Shown in pieces: positions 13,201 through 24,544 of a stretch of 64,000 nucleotides of DNA. The position numbers and the translations under genes are program-made. Numbering within the stretch: position 1 is the stretch's first letter; each line of letters begins with the position of its first letter. The notes under the pieces are model-generated. The model did no database searches. It saw only the letters and a program-made list of their open reading frames with translations, and was not told the DNA's origin. The stretch covers positions 8,692,501 through 8,756,500 of the forward strand of contig JAUCBN010000035.1 of assembly GCA_035048815.1 (NCBI GenBank). Direction: 5' to 3'. This DNA is from Abelmoschus esculentus. Lineage: Eukaryota; Streptophyta; Magnoliopsida; Malvales; Malvaceae.

Positions 13201-13372
13201 CAATTGAATTCAGTCCTTACATGAACATATAAGATCTAATCAAAGCATTTAGAAAAGACAAATGATATTTTTTTAGGGTTGTTTATCGGGGCGAGTCTCC
13301 GGATTAGCCTCGGTATTCTCCGTGTAGCTCGTTCGAGTCGGGTGGCGTCTAGACCGGGTCGAGGGGGTTACA
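10290..13372 (+). repeat. Second LTR of the LARD-like element
   Basis: The same 3,083-bp length as the first LTR, with very few differences, several of them clustered in the last 200 bp. The GGAGTAGTAC minisatellite recurs at about 11920-12075. It is followed by another copy of internal sequence, not by host DNA. Confidence 0.92.
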
Positions 13373-14006
13373 TTTGGTGGTATCATTGCTTAGGTTTACG
13401 AAACCTTTTGGGATGTTTGGTTTTGTATGTTGTAGAGTTTAATTTGTTTTAAATGTTGCTTATGCACGGTGATTGTTTAGAAATTCTATGTTTTTGTATG
13501 ATATGCACGATGTTCGTTATATGTGATTGATTTGTATTGTAACATAGTAACTTAGGGTTTTGTTTGTCAAGCACGATGTTTGCAAATAGGATTAAAATTT
13601 TAATATGATTGGTTATTTGTTATATATACGACCGTTGATAAAACGTGATTAAATTTTGATATGCTTAAATATTGCTATATGAATTATTGTTTCTAAGCAT
13701 GATGGAATCTTGTTGTTTTGCTATGCTATTAGTTATATATAAATGTGAACATGTTTGTGAGTTACTTGACTAAGGGAATCGGATATTATGTGACATAGAC
13801 TACTGTTTTGGCCATGTTTAATTGTTATCTTGCATATGAAATTTATAAAAGCAAAATGTGTTTAGATTTTAAATATTGCATATACTGCTGTCAGTTGGCC
13901 TTAAAAATTATTTATGAGTTGAACATCTCATGAAATTTATGGTTTTTGATATGCCATGTAGTATAATAAACTAGTTTTTGATATGCCATGTAGTATAATA
14001 AACTAG
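13373..14006 (+). mobile_element. Truncated second internal region of the LARD-like element
   Basis: This repeats the sequence that follows the first LTR (from 6589) with few changes, then stops at 14006. The PBS is altered, reading TGGTATCATTGC where the first copy has TGGTATCAGAGC. The last 64 bp are a 32-bp block present twice (13943-13974 and 13975-14006). Beyond it the Copia element begins in opposite orientation. Confidence 0.88.
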
Positions 14007-14164
14007 TTGTTCCCATTGAAGAAGGGTGGCTTGGTGATGGAGTGAGACTCGTTCCACGAACCGGAGGTGGAGGCCATTTGATTTTTGTTGTGGAGATGAT
14101 CAACAACCCTTGGATCTTCTTTGGTGGAGGTAAATCCCTTTAAAGATCTAGCTCTGATACCAAT
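14003..14164 (-). pseudogene. Truncated second gag start of the minus-strand Copia
   Basis: After the LTR boundary the PBS and gag N-terminus (MASTSGSWNESH, KPPFFNG) recur and break off at the junction with the LARD-like element. This shows that the locus was once LTR-internal-LTR-internal, or a recombinant of that form. Confidence 0.8.
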
Positions 14165-15284
14165 TGTTGAGTTGATCGGTATATGATAATGGCCAAGAGG
14201 GGGGTGAATTGGATATTAAAAATTTGTAGGAGAGATTCGGTAAAAAATCGAAAATTGAAGAACACAAAGATTTATAGTGGTTCAAGCTTCGAACAAGCTC
14301 TACCTCCATTACCTTAGCTCCCACTAAGGATTTTGAAAACAATTCACTATTGAATTCAGCCTTTTTCTAGGTTCAAGGGATAACCTTTACAAACAAATCA
14401 ATTTTCTACCCAAAATTGATTTGAACACTCACAAGGTTTACAAGAAGTTTTAAATTGGCTAAAAAGATTCTCTCACAAGAAATAATAGCCCTTGTTACAA
14501 ACAAACTCTCCCCAAACTTAATTTACAACAGATCAAAGTGAAAAGTACAAGTTGGGAGGACAAAGTGTTCAATGAAGTGCTTTGAGTTGGATTTATGAGC
14601 TTGAATGTTGCTTGATGTTCAATTTACTTCCTATGCTTTTGAAAATGCTTCTTTTTATACCTTCTCATTGATTTCTAACCGCTGAAGTTGTTGGGAAAGT
14701 AAATATGGACGTTGGAGCTTCATCTTTCCATCATAAATGCACTCTGCAGCAGGTGGTATCGAAACACGGGGTACCTGTTTCGAAACAAGCCAAGAAAAGA
14801 AAGAGTCGTTGTGCATTTAATAGGGGGTGTATCGATACCTGTTTTGATACAAAAACTTTCTGTGATGCTTGGTATCGAACCTTGTTTCGATACAGGCTAA
14901 CCATCATTCAAAAATTAACTAACACCAACGGTCGACTTATTTAAATCTTGAAAATAGTCGTTGGAGATTAAGGGTGTATCGATACCTGTATCGATACCAG
15001 GAGTCATTTTTAAAATTAAAAAGAATTTGAAAATTAACCAAGATGTTCCAATACCTGTATCGAAACATGGGTTGGCAGAAAGTTTTGGTATCGAACCTTG
15101 TTTCCATACCTGTTCTTGATCTCAAGAACAAGCTTTGAAAATTCCCAGGTGTATCGATACCTATCCTCATGGTATCGATACCCTCGTGTAAAAAAGACTT
15201 GTACGAGTATTTAAGGACCAAAAATTATTTCAAAAATTAGTCCTTACATTTATTTGTTATATCAAAATCAATTTTAGTTTTACA
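14165..15284 (-). repeat. 3' LTR of the minus-strand Copia
   Basis: Minus-strand ends TGTAAAACTAAAATTG and ATCAACTCAACA. It is 1,120 bp and a close match to 22573-23694. It carries many GTATCGATAC/GTATCGAAAC motifs at 14757-15185. Confidence 0.9.
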
Positions 15285-15298
15285 ATCTCCCCCTTTTT
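15285..15298 (-). promoter_or_regulatory. Polypurine tract of the minus-strand Copia
   Basis: Minus strand AAAAAGGGGGAGAT directly before the 3' LTR. A second, similar purine tract lies at about 15426-15440, as in the plus-strand copy. Confidence 0.75.
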
Positions 15299-15675
15299 GC
15301 TATAACAAAACCAAAAGGAATTTTTAAGTTTTGAAATAATTTGGTTGAAAGACTCCACCTTAATATGTGCCCCCCAAAAAATTTAAAATTGTTGATGGTT
15401 TCGAAAACTTAAAAACTTAGAACTTTCTCCCCCTTTTTGTTAGATCAAAATCAATGAAGCATAAATAAGCAAGGTAATAGAATAAAGCATAATCCATAGC
15501 ATTTAAATATAAAAGTTTATATGAAGCATAAATCAAGCAAAATATCCAAAACATAATCCAACAATAATAAAGACCAAAACATAGAGAAATAAAAATAGGT
15601 GCATAAGTTCTAATATGAATGCATCATAACTAGTCTTAATAACTAAATAGCAAAGCATAAGAAAGATCGACACGA

Positions 15676-16818
15676 TCAATCATCGGCCATGTCATCACCG
15701 TCATCATCATCATCCTCATCATCTTCCTCTTCCTCTTGATCTTGATTAAGCTTTTGGCTTTGACGGAGAGCTTCAAGAGATACTCTCAAGGAGTGTCCTT
15801 GAGTCTCTAGGCTTGTCATCCTAGTGTTGATGGCATCAAAACCCGAAGTGAATTGGGTGGAAAGAGTGTCAAGCTTGCCATCCATGGAATCCAAGCGAGC
15901 GTTGAGAGAATCAAACTTAGATGTAAGGAAGGTCAACATGTCAAACTGATGAATAGGTTCCGGATCAACCGAAGCATGAGGAGGAGAAGGAGGATCACCT
16001 CTAGTCCACACACCATTGGAAGCATAAACAAAGTGAGCACGGTTGAGTGAAGTCTCTCCAATAGGCTCTTTCAAAGATCCCACCTTGTCATAAGAGCAAT
16101 CGATGTCCAAATGCAAAAAGATGGTTCTTAGAATGCACGCATATGGAAAAGATTGAACAAAGGGGGTAGCACAGTTTTGGATATGCCACACAATATCCGA
16201 GAAGACAATCCGAGCAAGGTTGGGTTGGATGTTATCACGGAAACATGTGATCCAAAAGCTATCAACTTGATGGATCCTAGAGTATCTCCCATTAGAAGGA
16301 TGAATCCACTAAGAGATGAGAAGATGGAGAAATCGGTCATGTGTGTTAAGGGATGTAACCGACCCGGTGAAAGGAGCAAGAGAGTCTTCATCATCATTTC
16401 CCTTATCCTCAAGACCAAAAACATCAAGGAAAGTAGAGACATTAATCTTGAAAGATTTTCCCATAAGATACGATTCAATGGCTACTACTTTACTCTTGTC
16501 CGGGGATAAAATACATTTGGCATTAGTGTAGAAGATAAGGACAAGAGTTGGAAAGAACTTGTCGGTATGGGTGAGAAAATGCAAGAACTTCCACTCGACG
16601 AGTTGGTCATAGTAACGAAAAGGAAATCTATAGGACGTGATGAATTGAATGTCCACACATCTTTCCTTTTTGAGAGGATAGCTCCGAAAAAGGTTGTAAT
16701 TGTCCAATCTCCGATCATTGTCTAGACTCTTAGCATAGACCTTATCAAAATCAACTCGTGTAACACGAGATGATGAAGAGGATCCGGCTTCGGTACGAGA
16801 TCGCTTCTTTGGTGCCAT
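15676..16818 (-). pseudogene. Third ORF (env-position) of the minus-strand Copia, one nonsense codon
   Basis: The start ATG at 16818 gives MAPKKRSRTEAGSSSSS and the frame ends at 15676 after an Asp-rich tail. It is interrupted once, at 16306-16308, where the plus-strand copy has Trp (LISWW) and this copy has TAG. The frame is the same on both sides of the stop. The plus-strand copy at 48478-49626 is the intact reference. The position after pol is that of the env-like ORF of SIRE-type Copia elements. I see no signal peptide or transmembrane helix, so an envelope role is not supported. The first half may match the plant transposon-associated domain often annotated in such ORFs. Confidence 0.75.
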
Positions 16819-17709
16819 GATCTAGGATTGGATTAAAAAAAATTTGGATTAGTTAAGAATAATATGTATGCTTGTATATATAATCCAATTCAATCCTATG
16901 AAATAATCTAACAATTCAAGGTATTTAAGGATTAAAAATTTTGAAAAACCATCGAAAAACTTATTTGAACAAAAATTTATATTCGATTAAAACAAGTTGA
17001 AATTTTGAGACAAAATCATAGGATTATTGAAACCCATAAGATAATCATTTAAAACATTCTCAAAAACTGAATTTTAACAAACTAGAATTAAACGAAATTA
17101 GAGTTTTTCGAAAATATACCTTGAGTGTAGATTAGGGTGAATTTTATGATTATGAAGCACCGTTTGTTGATATGATGAAGTCTTTGATGTGTAGATCAAA
17201 ATCCCTCAAAGAAATCGTGAAGAAATCTTGTTAAGAGAGGCGAAATTTGATGGGATTTTAAAGGGAGGCCGGCTAGGGTTTTGGGTTTTAAATTTGGAAG
17301 TGTTTTAATGAGATTAAAATTAGGTTAAGAGTGTTTTAAACAACTTCCGTCCTCGTGTATCGATACTGGTATCGAAACACCCTGTTTCGAAGCAGGTATC
17401 GAAACAGAGGTATCGATGCAAGCATCGATGCCTGTTCTTCTTGACAAAAACCCAGATGGGCTGATGAACAGGTATCGAAACAGGGGTTAGCTGTATCGAT
17501 ACCTTTGCATATTGGCTACTAAAAGTACTAGAAATGAGTCTCTGAAGTCTCTAGAAGCATGCATATGATGTAATGACATGTTTATTATGCATGAAAAAGT
17601 TCATACTCCCTCTAGCAATATGCATGGAGTCATCAAGATACAAGATCATCATAAGCATGATTTAATTCAAGATTCAAGCAAAATAAGCAAAAAGATGACA
17701 CTTAGCAAG
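16819..17709 (-). other. Spacer between pol and third ORF, minus-strand Copia
   Basis: It holds the same leader as the plus copy: a possible intron from GTATAT (minus, near 17119) to CTAG (near 16821), an AAACCCTA/TATA-like block around 17260-17290, and TATCGATA-type motifs around 17350-17510. Conservation in both copies argues that the arrangement belongs to the family. Confidence 0.6.
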
Positions 17710-20700
17710 TCAAGATAGGCTAGTTAGACCTAACTCTCTCCTAAGGGTCCAAAAACGCTCCTTATCCAAAGGTTTAGTAAAGATGTCCGCTAATTGATTT
17801 AAGGTGTCAACAAACTCTAAAACATCATTTTAGACACATGATCTCTAATGAAATGGTGTCTAATTTCTATGTGTTTGGTTCTAGAGTGTTGAATGAGGTT
17901 TTTGGTAAGACATATGACACTAGTATTATCACACTTAAGAGGTATGGTGTCTACCTTAATGTCATAATCTAAGAGTTGTTGCTTCATCCATAATACTTGT
18001 GCACAACAACTTCCTAGGGAAATGTACTCCGCCTCGGTGGTAGATAGAGCTACACTATTTTGTTTCTTAGAGAACCAAGATATGAGCATACTACCTAAGA
18101 ATTGACAAGTTCCGGAAGTACTTTTCCTATCTATCTTACAACCTCCATAATCCGCATCCGAATAGGCATGAAGATTAAAGGAAGAAGCTTTAGGATACCA
18201 AAGACCTAAACAAGGTGTATCTCTAAGGTACCTAAAAATTCTCTTAATGGCTATGAGGTGTGATTCTCTAGGACTAGCTTGAAACCTAGCACACAAGCAA
18301 ACACTAAACATAATATCCGGTCTACTTGCGGTAAAGTAAAGCAAAGAACCTATCATTGATCTATATAATTTAGAATCAACACACTTACCTCCTTCATCCT
18401 TGTCAAGCTTAGTAGATGAGCTCATTGGTGTGGCTTGAGGTTTCACATTTTCCAAGCCAAACTTCTTGAGCATATCCTTGATGTATTTTGCTTGATTGAT
18501 GAATATGTCATCCTTCCTTTGCTTGATTTGGAGTCCCAAGAAGAATGAGAGCTCCCCCATCATGCTCATCTCGAATTCACCTTGCATTAGCTTAGAAAAT
18601 TCTTGACAATAACATTCATTAGTAGATCCAAAAATAATAACATCAACATAAATTTGAACTACTAAGATGTCATTTTTAAACCTTTTTATAAAAAGTGTAG
18701 TGTCCACCTTCCCTTTTTCAAAACCTTTTTCAATTAGAAAGGTTGAAAGCCTTTCATACCAAGCTCTAGGAGCTTGTTTCAAACCGTATAAAGCTTTTGT
18801 TAATTTAAAAACGTGGTTTGGAAATTTTGAATCTTCAAAACCCGGTGGTTGTTCAACATACACTTCTTCATTTATAAAATCATTTAAGAAAGCACTTTTG
18901 ACATCCATTTAAAAAAGCTTGAAATCATGATAACATGCAAATGCAAGTAGCATCCTAATGGCTTCCATTCTAGCTACGGGTGCATAGGTTTCATCGAAAT
19001 CTATTCCTTCCTCTTGAGTGTAACCTTGAGCTACTAATCTAGCTTTATTTCTTACAATGTTACCACTCTCATCTAGTTTGTTTCTAAAAACCCATTTAGT
19101 TCCTATAGTAGACTTATTACTAGGCCTATCAACTAATGTCCATACATTACTTCTCTCAAATTGATTTAATTCCTCTTGCATAGCCAAAATCCAAAAATCA
19201 TCACTTAAGGCTTCTTTGATATTTTTAGGCTCTATGCATGAGATAAAAGCAAAATGATTCATTAATGTAAGAGAAGAACGAGTAGTTACCCCCTTGGATG
19301 GATCACCCAAGATTTCACCACTTTTGACATAGTTGAACTCCCTTGGGTAGCTCACTTCCCTTTCTTCAAGCTTTACATTTCCCAAAGCTTCTATTGGAGG
19401 ATCTTGTGCTTCCTCATTGCTTGGAATCCCATCCACCTTTGATGCTTGTCCATCATCAATAGTTTCAATGATTCCTACATCATCATCATCACAAGAATCC
19501 TTCCTAGGAAGGAGGTTATCATCGAAAACCACATGTATAGATTCCTCTACAACTAAGGTTCTTTTGTTGAAAACTCTATAAGCCTTAGAATTTAAGGAAT
19601 AACCAAGAAAAATAGCTTCATCACTTTTTGCATCAAATTTACCTAAATTGTCTTTTCCATTGTTCAAAACAAAACACTTGCACCCAAAAGGGTGAAAATA
19701 GCTAATGTTAGGCTTTTTGGATTTTAAAATCTCATAAGGAGTTTTCTTTAAAATAGGCCTAATCATTACTCGATTTATGATGTAACAAGAAGTGTTTGTG
19801 GCTTCCGCCCAAAAATACTTAGGTAAATTGTTTTCACAAAGCATGGTTCTAGCCATTTCCTCTTAAGTTCTATTTTTCCTCTCAACTACCCTATTTTGTT
19901 GAGGAGTGTGAGGAGACAAAAAATTGTGGCTAATACCATTTTCATTACAAAAATTTTCAAAACCTAAATTTTGAAATTCGGTTCCATGATCACTTCTAAT
20001 ATGAGAAATTTTTTGATCAAGATCATTTTGAGAAATTTTTGAAAATGTGATGAAATTTTCTAAGGCCTCATCTTTAGAACTTAAAAATAGAACCCAAGTA
20101 TATCTAGAGTAATCATCAACAATAACAAAAGCATATGATTTTCCACCCAAGCTAGTAGTCCTAATAGGTCCAAAAAGATCCATATGGATCAATTGTAACA
20201 CTCTACTAGTTGAAACATCATTAATGGACTTAAAAGAAACTCTCTTTTGTTTACCCTTAGCACATGCATCACAAATTTTATCTAAAGAAAATTTGAGCTT
20301 AGGTAAACCTCTAACTAGATTTTGGGAGGCAAGTTTCTCTAAAACACTTATGCTAGCATGACCAAGTTTCCTATGCCATAACCATGCATCATTTTCATCA
20401 CTAGCAACTAAGCATGCATGAGATATGTTTATGTCATCTAGATGCACCATGTAAATATTTCCTATGCGATGACCTATGAGCATTATTCTATTGGATTCTA
20501 TGTCAATAATTTTACAACCATTTTTATCAAAAGAAACATAGAAACCTTTATCATACAATTGACTAATGCTCAACAAATTATGCTTAAGACCATTAACAAG
20601 TAAGACATTTTCAATGAGAATAGAGGAGTGATTACCAATAGAGCCTATACCCTCAATTTAGCCTTTGGAGTTGTCACCAAATGTCACTACTCTACCCTTT

Positions 20701-20774
20701 TTGAGCTCTAACTCCTTAAATCGTCCCTTGTCTCCGGTCATATGCCTTGAGCATCCACTATCAAGATACCACAT
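17710..20774 (-). pseudogene. Copia pol (protease-integrase-RT-RNase H), minus strand, disabled
   Basis: Encodes the polyprotein that matures, copies and integrates the element. Domains in order: protease (LDSGCSRHMTG, about residue 5), GAG-pre-integrase (WLWHRKLGHAS), integrase core (MDLFGP, SDHGTEF, VVERKNRT), reverse transcriptase (MDVKSAFLN, YGLKQAPRAWYERL), RNase H (YSDADYGG, STTEAEYISL). Stops lie at 20658-20660 (Gln in the plus copy), 19863-19865 (TTA to TAA) and 18909-18911 (Gln in the plus copy). A 4-bp loss near 17822-17835 shifts the frame before the C-terminus. The RT active site reads YVDV (18639-18650) where the plus copy has YVDD, so catalysis would be lost even if the frame were open. 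Confidence 0.93.
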
Positions 20775-20826
20775 GTTTTGACTTGAAGCTTTGGCCTTGA
20801 AGCAATGCTCAACGTACAAACAAAAA

Positions 20827-22485
20827 TTAGTTTTTCACTTTTGGTACCCAAATCATTTGGGGTCCATGAGAGTTAGTCCCTAAAAGCTTGGTTCCCTTAG
20901 GAATCCAAGAGGCAATGGTATTCATATTATTAGAAACAATGAGTTCCTTAGGAACCCAAACACTCCTAATTTTTCTATGTCTAAAATGCCTTTAAAAACC
21001 TTTTTGTTTGTGGTTTTGAAAATTTCTTTTGACATGGTTGGGTTTTGAAGAGCTTCCTTTTTCAAAAGTTGAACTCTCAACCACTTTAATTTGTTCTTTA
21101 AGCTCATTCACCACCTTGTGGTGATTTTCACTCAAGCTTGAAACAAGGTTGTTTAAATCAACATGTTCTTTTTGAAAAAATTTCAAATCATCATTTAAAT
21201 CAACAACCTTTTCTTCCAAATCCAAAATTGTTTTTGTCAAAGAATCATTTTTCATTTCTAAATCGGAAATGGTTTTCTTGCTTTTTAAAATCGATTCTTT
21301 GAACTTCAAAACCAACTCATCATACACATCTTGTAATTCATCATAAGCTTCATAAAGTTCATCATAAGATAAATCATTACAAGATGGTTCAAGGGTTACC
21401 TTAGGCTCATCAAGAGCCATGAGACACAAGTTGGCCACTTCATTGTCCTCATCGGATGATGACTCCTCATCACTCCAAGTGGCAACATGAGCTTTGTGTT
21501 TCTTCTTCTTCTCAAAACCCTTCTTTTTGTATAGTGGGCAATCGGTCCTAATGTGACCGGGCTTCTTGCATTCATAGCAAATGATTTGATCTTTCTCTTC
21601 TTCTTTGCTCTTTGCTTTGAAGTCCCTCTTTCATTGGAATCTTCGATTCCTATTTGCCCTCATAAGCCTTGTGAATCTTTTGGCCACCATGGCCAATTCT
21701 TCTAGCTCTTCTTCTTCACTAGTGTCCACTTCTTCTTGTGACAATGAAGCTTTAAGAGCAATCCCTTGTTTCTTTTTCTCTACTTCCCTCTTCTCTATCT
21801 TTACCTCTTCTTTCTTTTTCTCTTCTTCTCTTCCTTTTTTCATGATCTCATGGGTAAGAAGGGATCCCACAAGAGCATCTAGCTTTAGAGTCTTCAAGTC
21901 CTTGGCTTCAATGATAGCCGTCCTTTTGCTATCCCAAAACTCGGGAAGAGAGTAGATAAGTTTCCTCACGAGCTTCTCTTCCGGAATGATCTCACTAAAG
22001 CCTTTGAGATCATTGACAATCACGGAAAATCTATCGAACATTTTAGTCATGTCTTCATCCGGCTCCATCTTGAAGTTTTCATAGTTTAGGTTGAGAAGAC
22101 CAATCTTTGTTTCCTTCACATCATTGGTGCCCTCATAAGTTGTTTCCAAGGAGTCCCAAACTTCTTTGGCACTTGTGCATGAAGACATCTTGGAGTAGAT
22201 GTCGGGGCCTAGAGCACAAAAGAGAATGTGAAGAGCTTTATCATTAGTGGACATTCTCCTTCTTTCTTCATCGGTCATCTCGTTCCTCTTCTTAGGCACT
22301 TGCCGATCTCCTTCTTGCTTCATAGGGATAGAGGGTCCATCTTCAATTATATCCCAAAGGACATAGTCATTGGAGTTGATGAATAGCTTCATCCTATTCT
22401 TCCAATAAGGATAGTTGTCCCCATTGAAGAAGGGTGGCTTGGTGATGGAGTGAGACTCGTTCCATGAACCGGAGGTGGAGGCCAT
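20827..22485 (-). pseudogene. Copia gag, minus strand, disabled
   Basis: Nucleocapsid/capsid gene starting at the first ATG after the PBS (MASTSGSWNESHSITKPPFFNG). The first two thirds match the UBN2/DUF4219-type Copia gag (YPYWKNRMKLFI, AKEVWDSLETTYEGT), then a Lys/Glu-rich coiled segment and a CCHC knuckle (CYECKKPGHIRTDC). A TGA at 21631-21633 replaces the CGA Arg codon of the plus copy, just before the knuckle. The gag stop at 20827-20829 lies at an A5 tract, and pol is one base out of frame after it, as in the plus copy. Confidence 0.9.
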
Positions 22486-22558
22486 TTGATTTTTGTTTTG
22501 GAGATGATCAACAACCCTTGGATCTTCTTTGGTGGAGGTAAATCCCTTTAAAGATCTA

Positions 22559-22570
22559 GCTCTGATACCA
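22559..22570 (-). promoter_or_regulatory. Primer-binding site of the minus-strand Copia
   Basis: Minus strand TGGTATCAGAGC two bases after the LTR end; initiator Met tRNA type. The second copy of this site is at 14151-14162. Confidence 0.85.
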
Positions 22571-22572
22571 AT

Positions 22573-23694
22573 TGTTGAGTTGATCGGTATATGATAATGG
22601 CCAAGAGGGGGGTGAATTGGATATTAAAAATTTGTAGGAGAGATTCGGTAAAAAATCGAAAATTGAAGAACACAAAGATTTATAGTGGTTCAAGCTTCGA
22701 ACAAGCTCTACCTCCATTACCTTAGCTCCCACTAAGGATTTTGAAAACAATTCACTATTGAATTCAGCCTTTTTCTAGGTTCAAGGGATAACCTTTACAA
22801 ACAAATCAATTTTCTACCCAAAATTGATTTGAACACTCACAAGGTTTACAAGAAGTTTTAAATTGGCTAAAAAGATTCTCTCACAAGAAATAATAGCCCT
22901 TGTTACAAACAAACTCTCCCCAAACTTAATTTACAACAGATCAAAGTGAAAAGTACAAGTTGGGAGGACAAAGTGTTCAATGAAGTGCTTTGAGTTGGAT
23001 TTATGAGCTTGAATGTTGCTTGATGTTCAATTTACTTCCTATGCTTTTGAAAATGCTTCTTTTTATACCTTCTCATTGATTTCTAACCGTTGAAGTTGTT
23101 GGGAAAGTAAATATGGACGTTGGAGCTTCATCTTTCCATCATAAATGCACTCTGCAGCAGGTGGTATCGAAACACGGGGTACCTGTTTCGAAACAAGCCA
23201 AGAAAAGAAAGAGCCGTTTTGCATTTAATAGGGGGTGTATCGATACCTGTTTCGATACAAAAACTTTCTATGATGCTTGGTATCGAACCTTGTTTCGATA
23301 CAGACTAACCATCATTCAAAAATTAACTAACATCAACGGTCGACTTATTTAAATCTTAAAAATAGCCGTTGGAGATTAAGGGTGTATCGATACCTGTATC
23401 GATACTAGGAGTCATATATTTAAAATTAAAAAGAATTTGAAAATTAACCAAGATGTTCCGATACCAGTATCGAAACATGGGTTGGCAGAAAGTTTTGGTA
23501 TCGAACCTTGTTTCGATACCTGTTCTTAATCTCAAGAACAAGCTTTGAAAATTCCCAGGTGTATCGATACCTATCCTCATGGTATCGATACCCTCGTGTA
23601 AAAAAGACTTGTACGAGTATTTAAGGACCAAAAATTATTTCAAAAATTAGTCCTTACATTTATTTGTTATATCAAAATCAATTTTAGTTTTACA
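22573..23694 (-). repeat. 5' LTR of the minus-strand Copia
   Basis: 1,122 bp with TG..CA ends, inserted in hAT transposase sequence. It has the same GTATCGATAC-type motif array as the other LTRs of the family. Confidence 0.9.
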
Positions 23695-23892
23695 TGATCC
23701 CATACCCAAGATCTTTTTTTTGCTGCCAACTCCTTTTTTTGCCTTTTTTGAGGATGGACGCATTGAATATTGAGTTTCATTTGTTGTTGAATGAGTTTGA
23801 TTTTGTGGCTGATTGGAGCCTGAAAATTCAGGATTACTGCCACCAGTTTCTATTGAAACACTTTGATGTTCAGGGATAGAAGACATCTGCAA
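23695..23892 (-). pseudogene. hAT transposase N-terminal remnant
   Basis: An ATG at 23892 opens about 66 codons rich in Ser, Asn and Gln ending in the basic stretch SSKKAKKGVGSKKK. This resembles the low-complexity, basic segment before the BED zinc finger in plant hAT transposases. The Copia LTR then cuts it off at 23694. Its orientation and its position near the hAT terminus agree with the C-terminal remnant. No catalytic residues are present. Confidence 0.6.
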
Positions 23893-24544
23893 AATAAAAT
23901 AATAAAATATTTCAGTTCACAAATAACAATATACCACTGCAAAATTATTATAAACTACTAAAGAATAAAATGCTACAAAAATTTTAAACCGAATAGAAAC
24001 AATTAAAAATATATGAAACAATGTAGAAATTAAAAAGTGAGAAGACATGAAAGGATCTCTGTTTTTATTTGGTTTTTACAGGAGACAATTTAATCAAAAA
24101 AATGTAGTTCTCCTCACGTAATCAGGTTTCTAACCCAAAATAAAAATTAAATAACCCCTAAAACAAAGTAAAAGTTAATGATATTTACCCTAGAACAATT
24201 TCTTCACGCTAATAGTGTAGTTGGAGATTAATATTGATGCCGATTGCTGAGTGATTGAATTACTTGAGTAGTAAATTGATGGATGCTGTGAAATTGTGAG
24301 AAATTGAATCAGAGAAAACTAGAAAGTGAAGAGAAGAGAAAGAGCCGTCGACTAGAAAGTAAGGAGAAGGGAAAGAGTCAATCGGTAGAACGATAGAATA
24401 AGGTTAGGGATTTTACTTTTATTTTTTGGAAATAAATACATATATTAAATAATAATATAATATAAATATATAATATAATATAATATTTTTTGGAAATAAA
24501 TACATATATTAAATAATAATATAATATAAATATATAATATAATA
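23893..24544. other. hAT 5' noncoding region with a 64-bp tandem duplication
   Basis: AT-rich leader between the transposase N-terminus and the right subterminal repeats. Positions 24421-24484 and 24485-24548 are two near-identical 64-bp copies of an AT-only block beginning ATTTTTTGGAAATAAATAC. Confidence 0.7.

Larger units (their letters stand above)
3506..13372 (+). mobile_element. Coding-poor LTR retrotransposon with 3.1-kb LTRs (LARD-like, Gypsy-type ends)
   Basis: Two LTRs of 3,083 bp each (TGTAAC...GTTACA) flank a 3,701-bp internal region. A TGGTATCAGAGC primer-binding site follows the 5' LTR, and a purine tract preceded by TTTCGAGGACGAAATTTC, typical of Tekay-type chromovirus 3' ends, precedes the 3' LTR. 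The internal region has no recognisable gag, protease, RT or integrase. The longest frame (8537-8899) looks like chance. Such large non-autonomous elements are called LARDs. It is inserted into the hAT transposase gene, but no matching target duplication is found at a right end, because the structure continues into a second partial internal region. Confidence 0.85.
14003..23694 (-). mobile_element. SIRE-like Copia retrotransposon, minus strand, inactive, with a partial second internal start
   Basis: Read on the minus strand: 5' LTR 22573-23694, PBS 22559-22570, gag 20827-22485, pol 17710-20774, spacer with promoter-like sequence, third ORF 15676-16818, purine tracts, 3' LTR 14165-15284. It then continues past the LTR into a second PBS (14151-14162) and the first codons of gag, truncated at about 14003-14008. 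Order and motifs match the plus-strand copy at 41542-51180. It is disabled by several nonsense codons, a frameshift and a changed RT active site. No target duplication partner is found. Confidence 0.92.
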
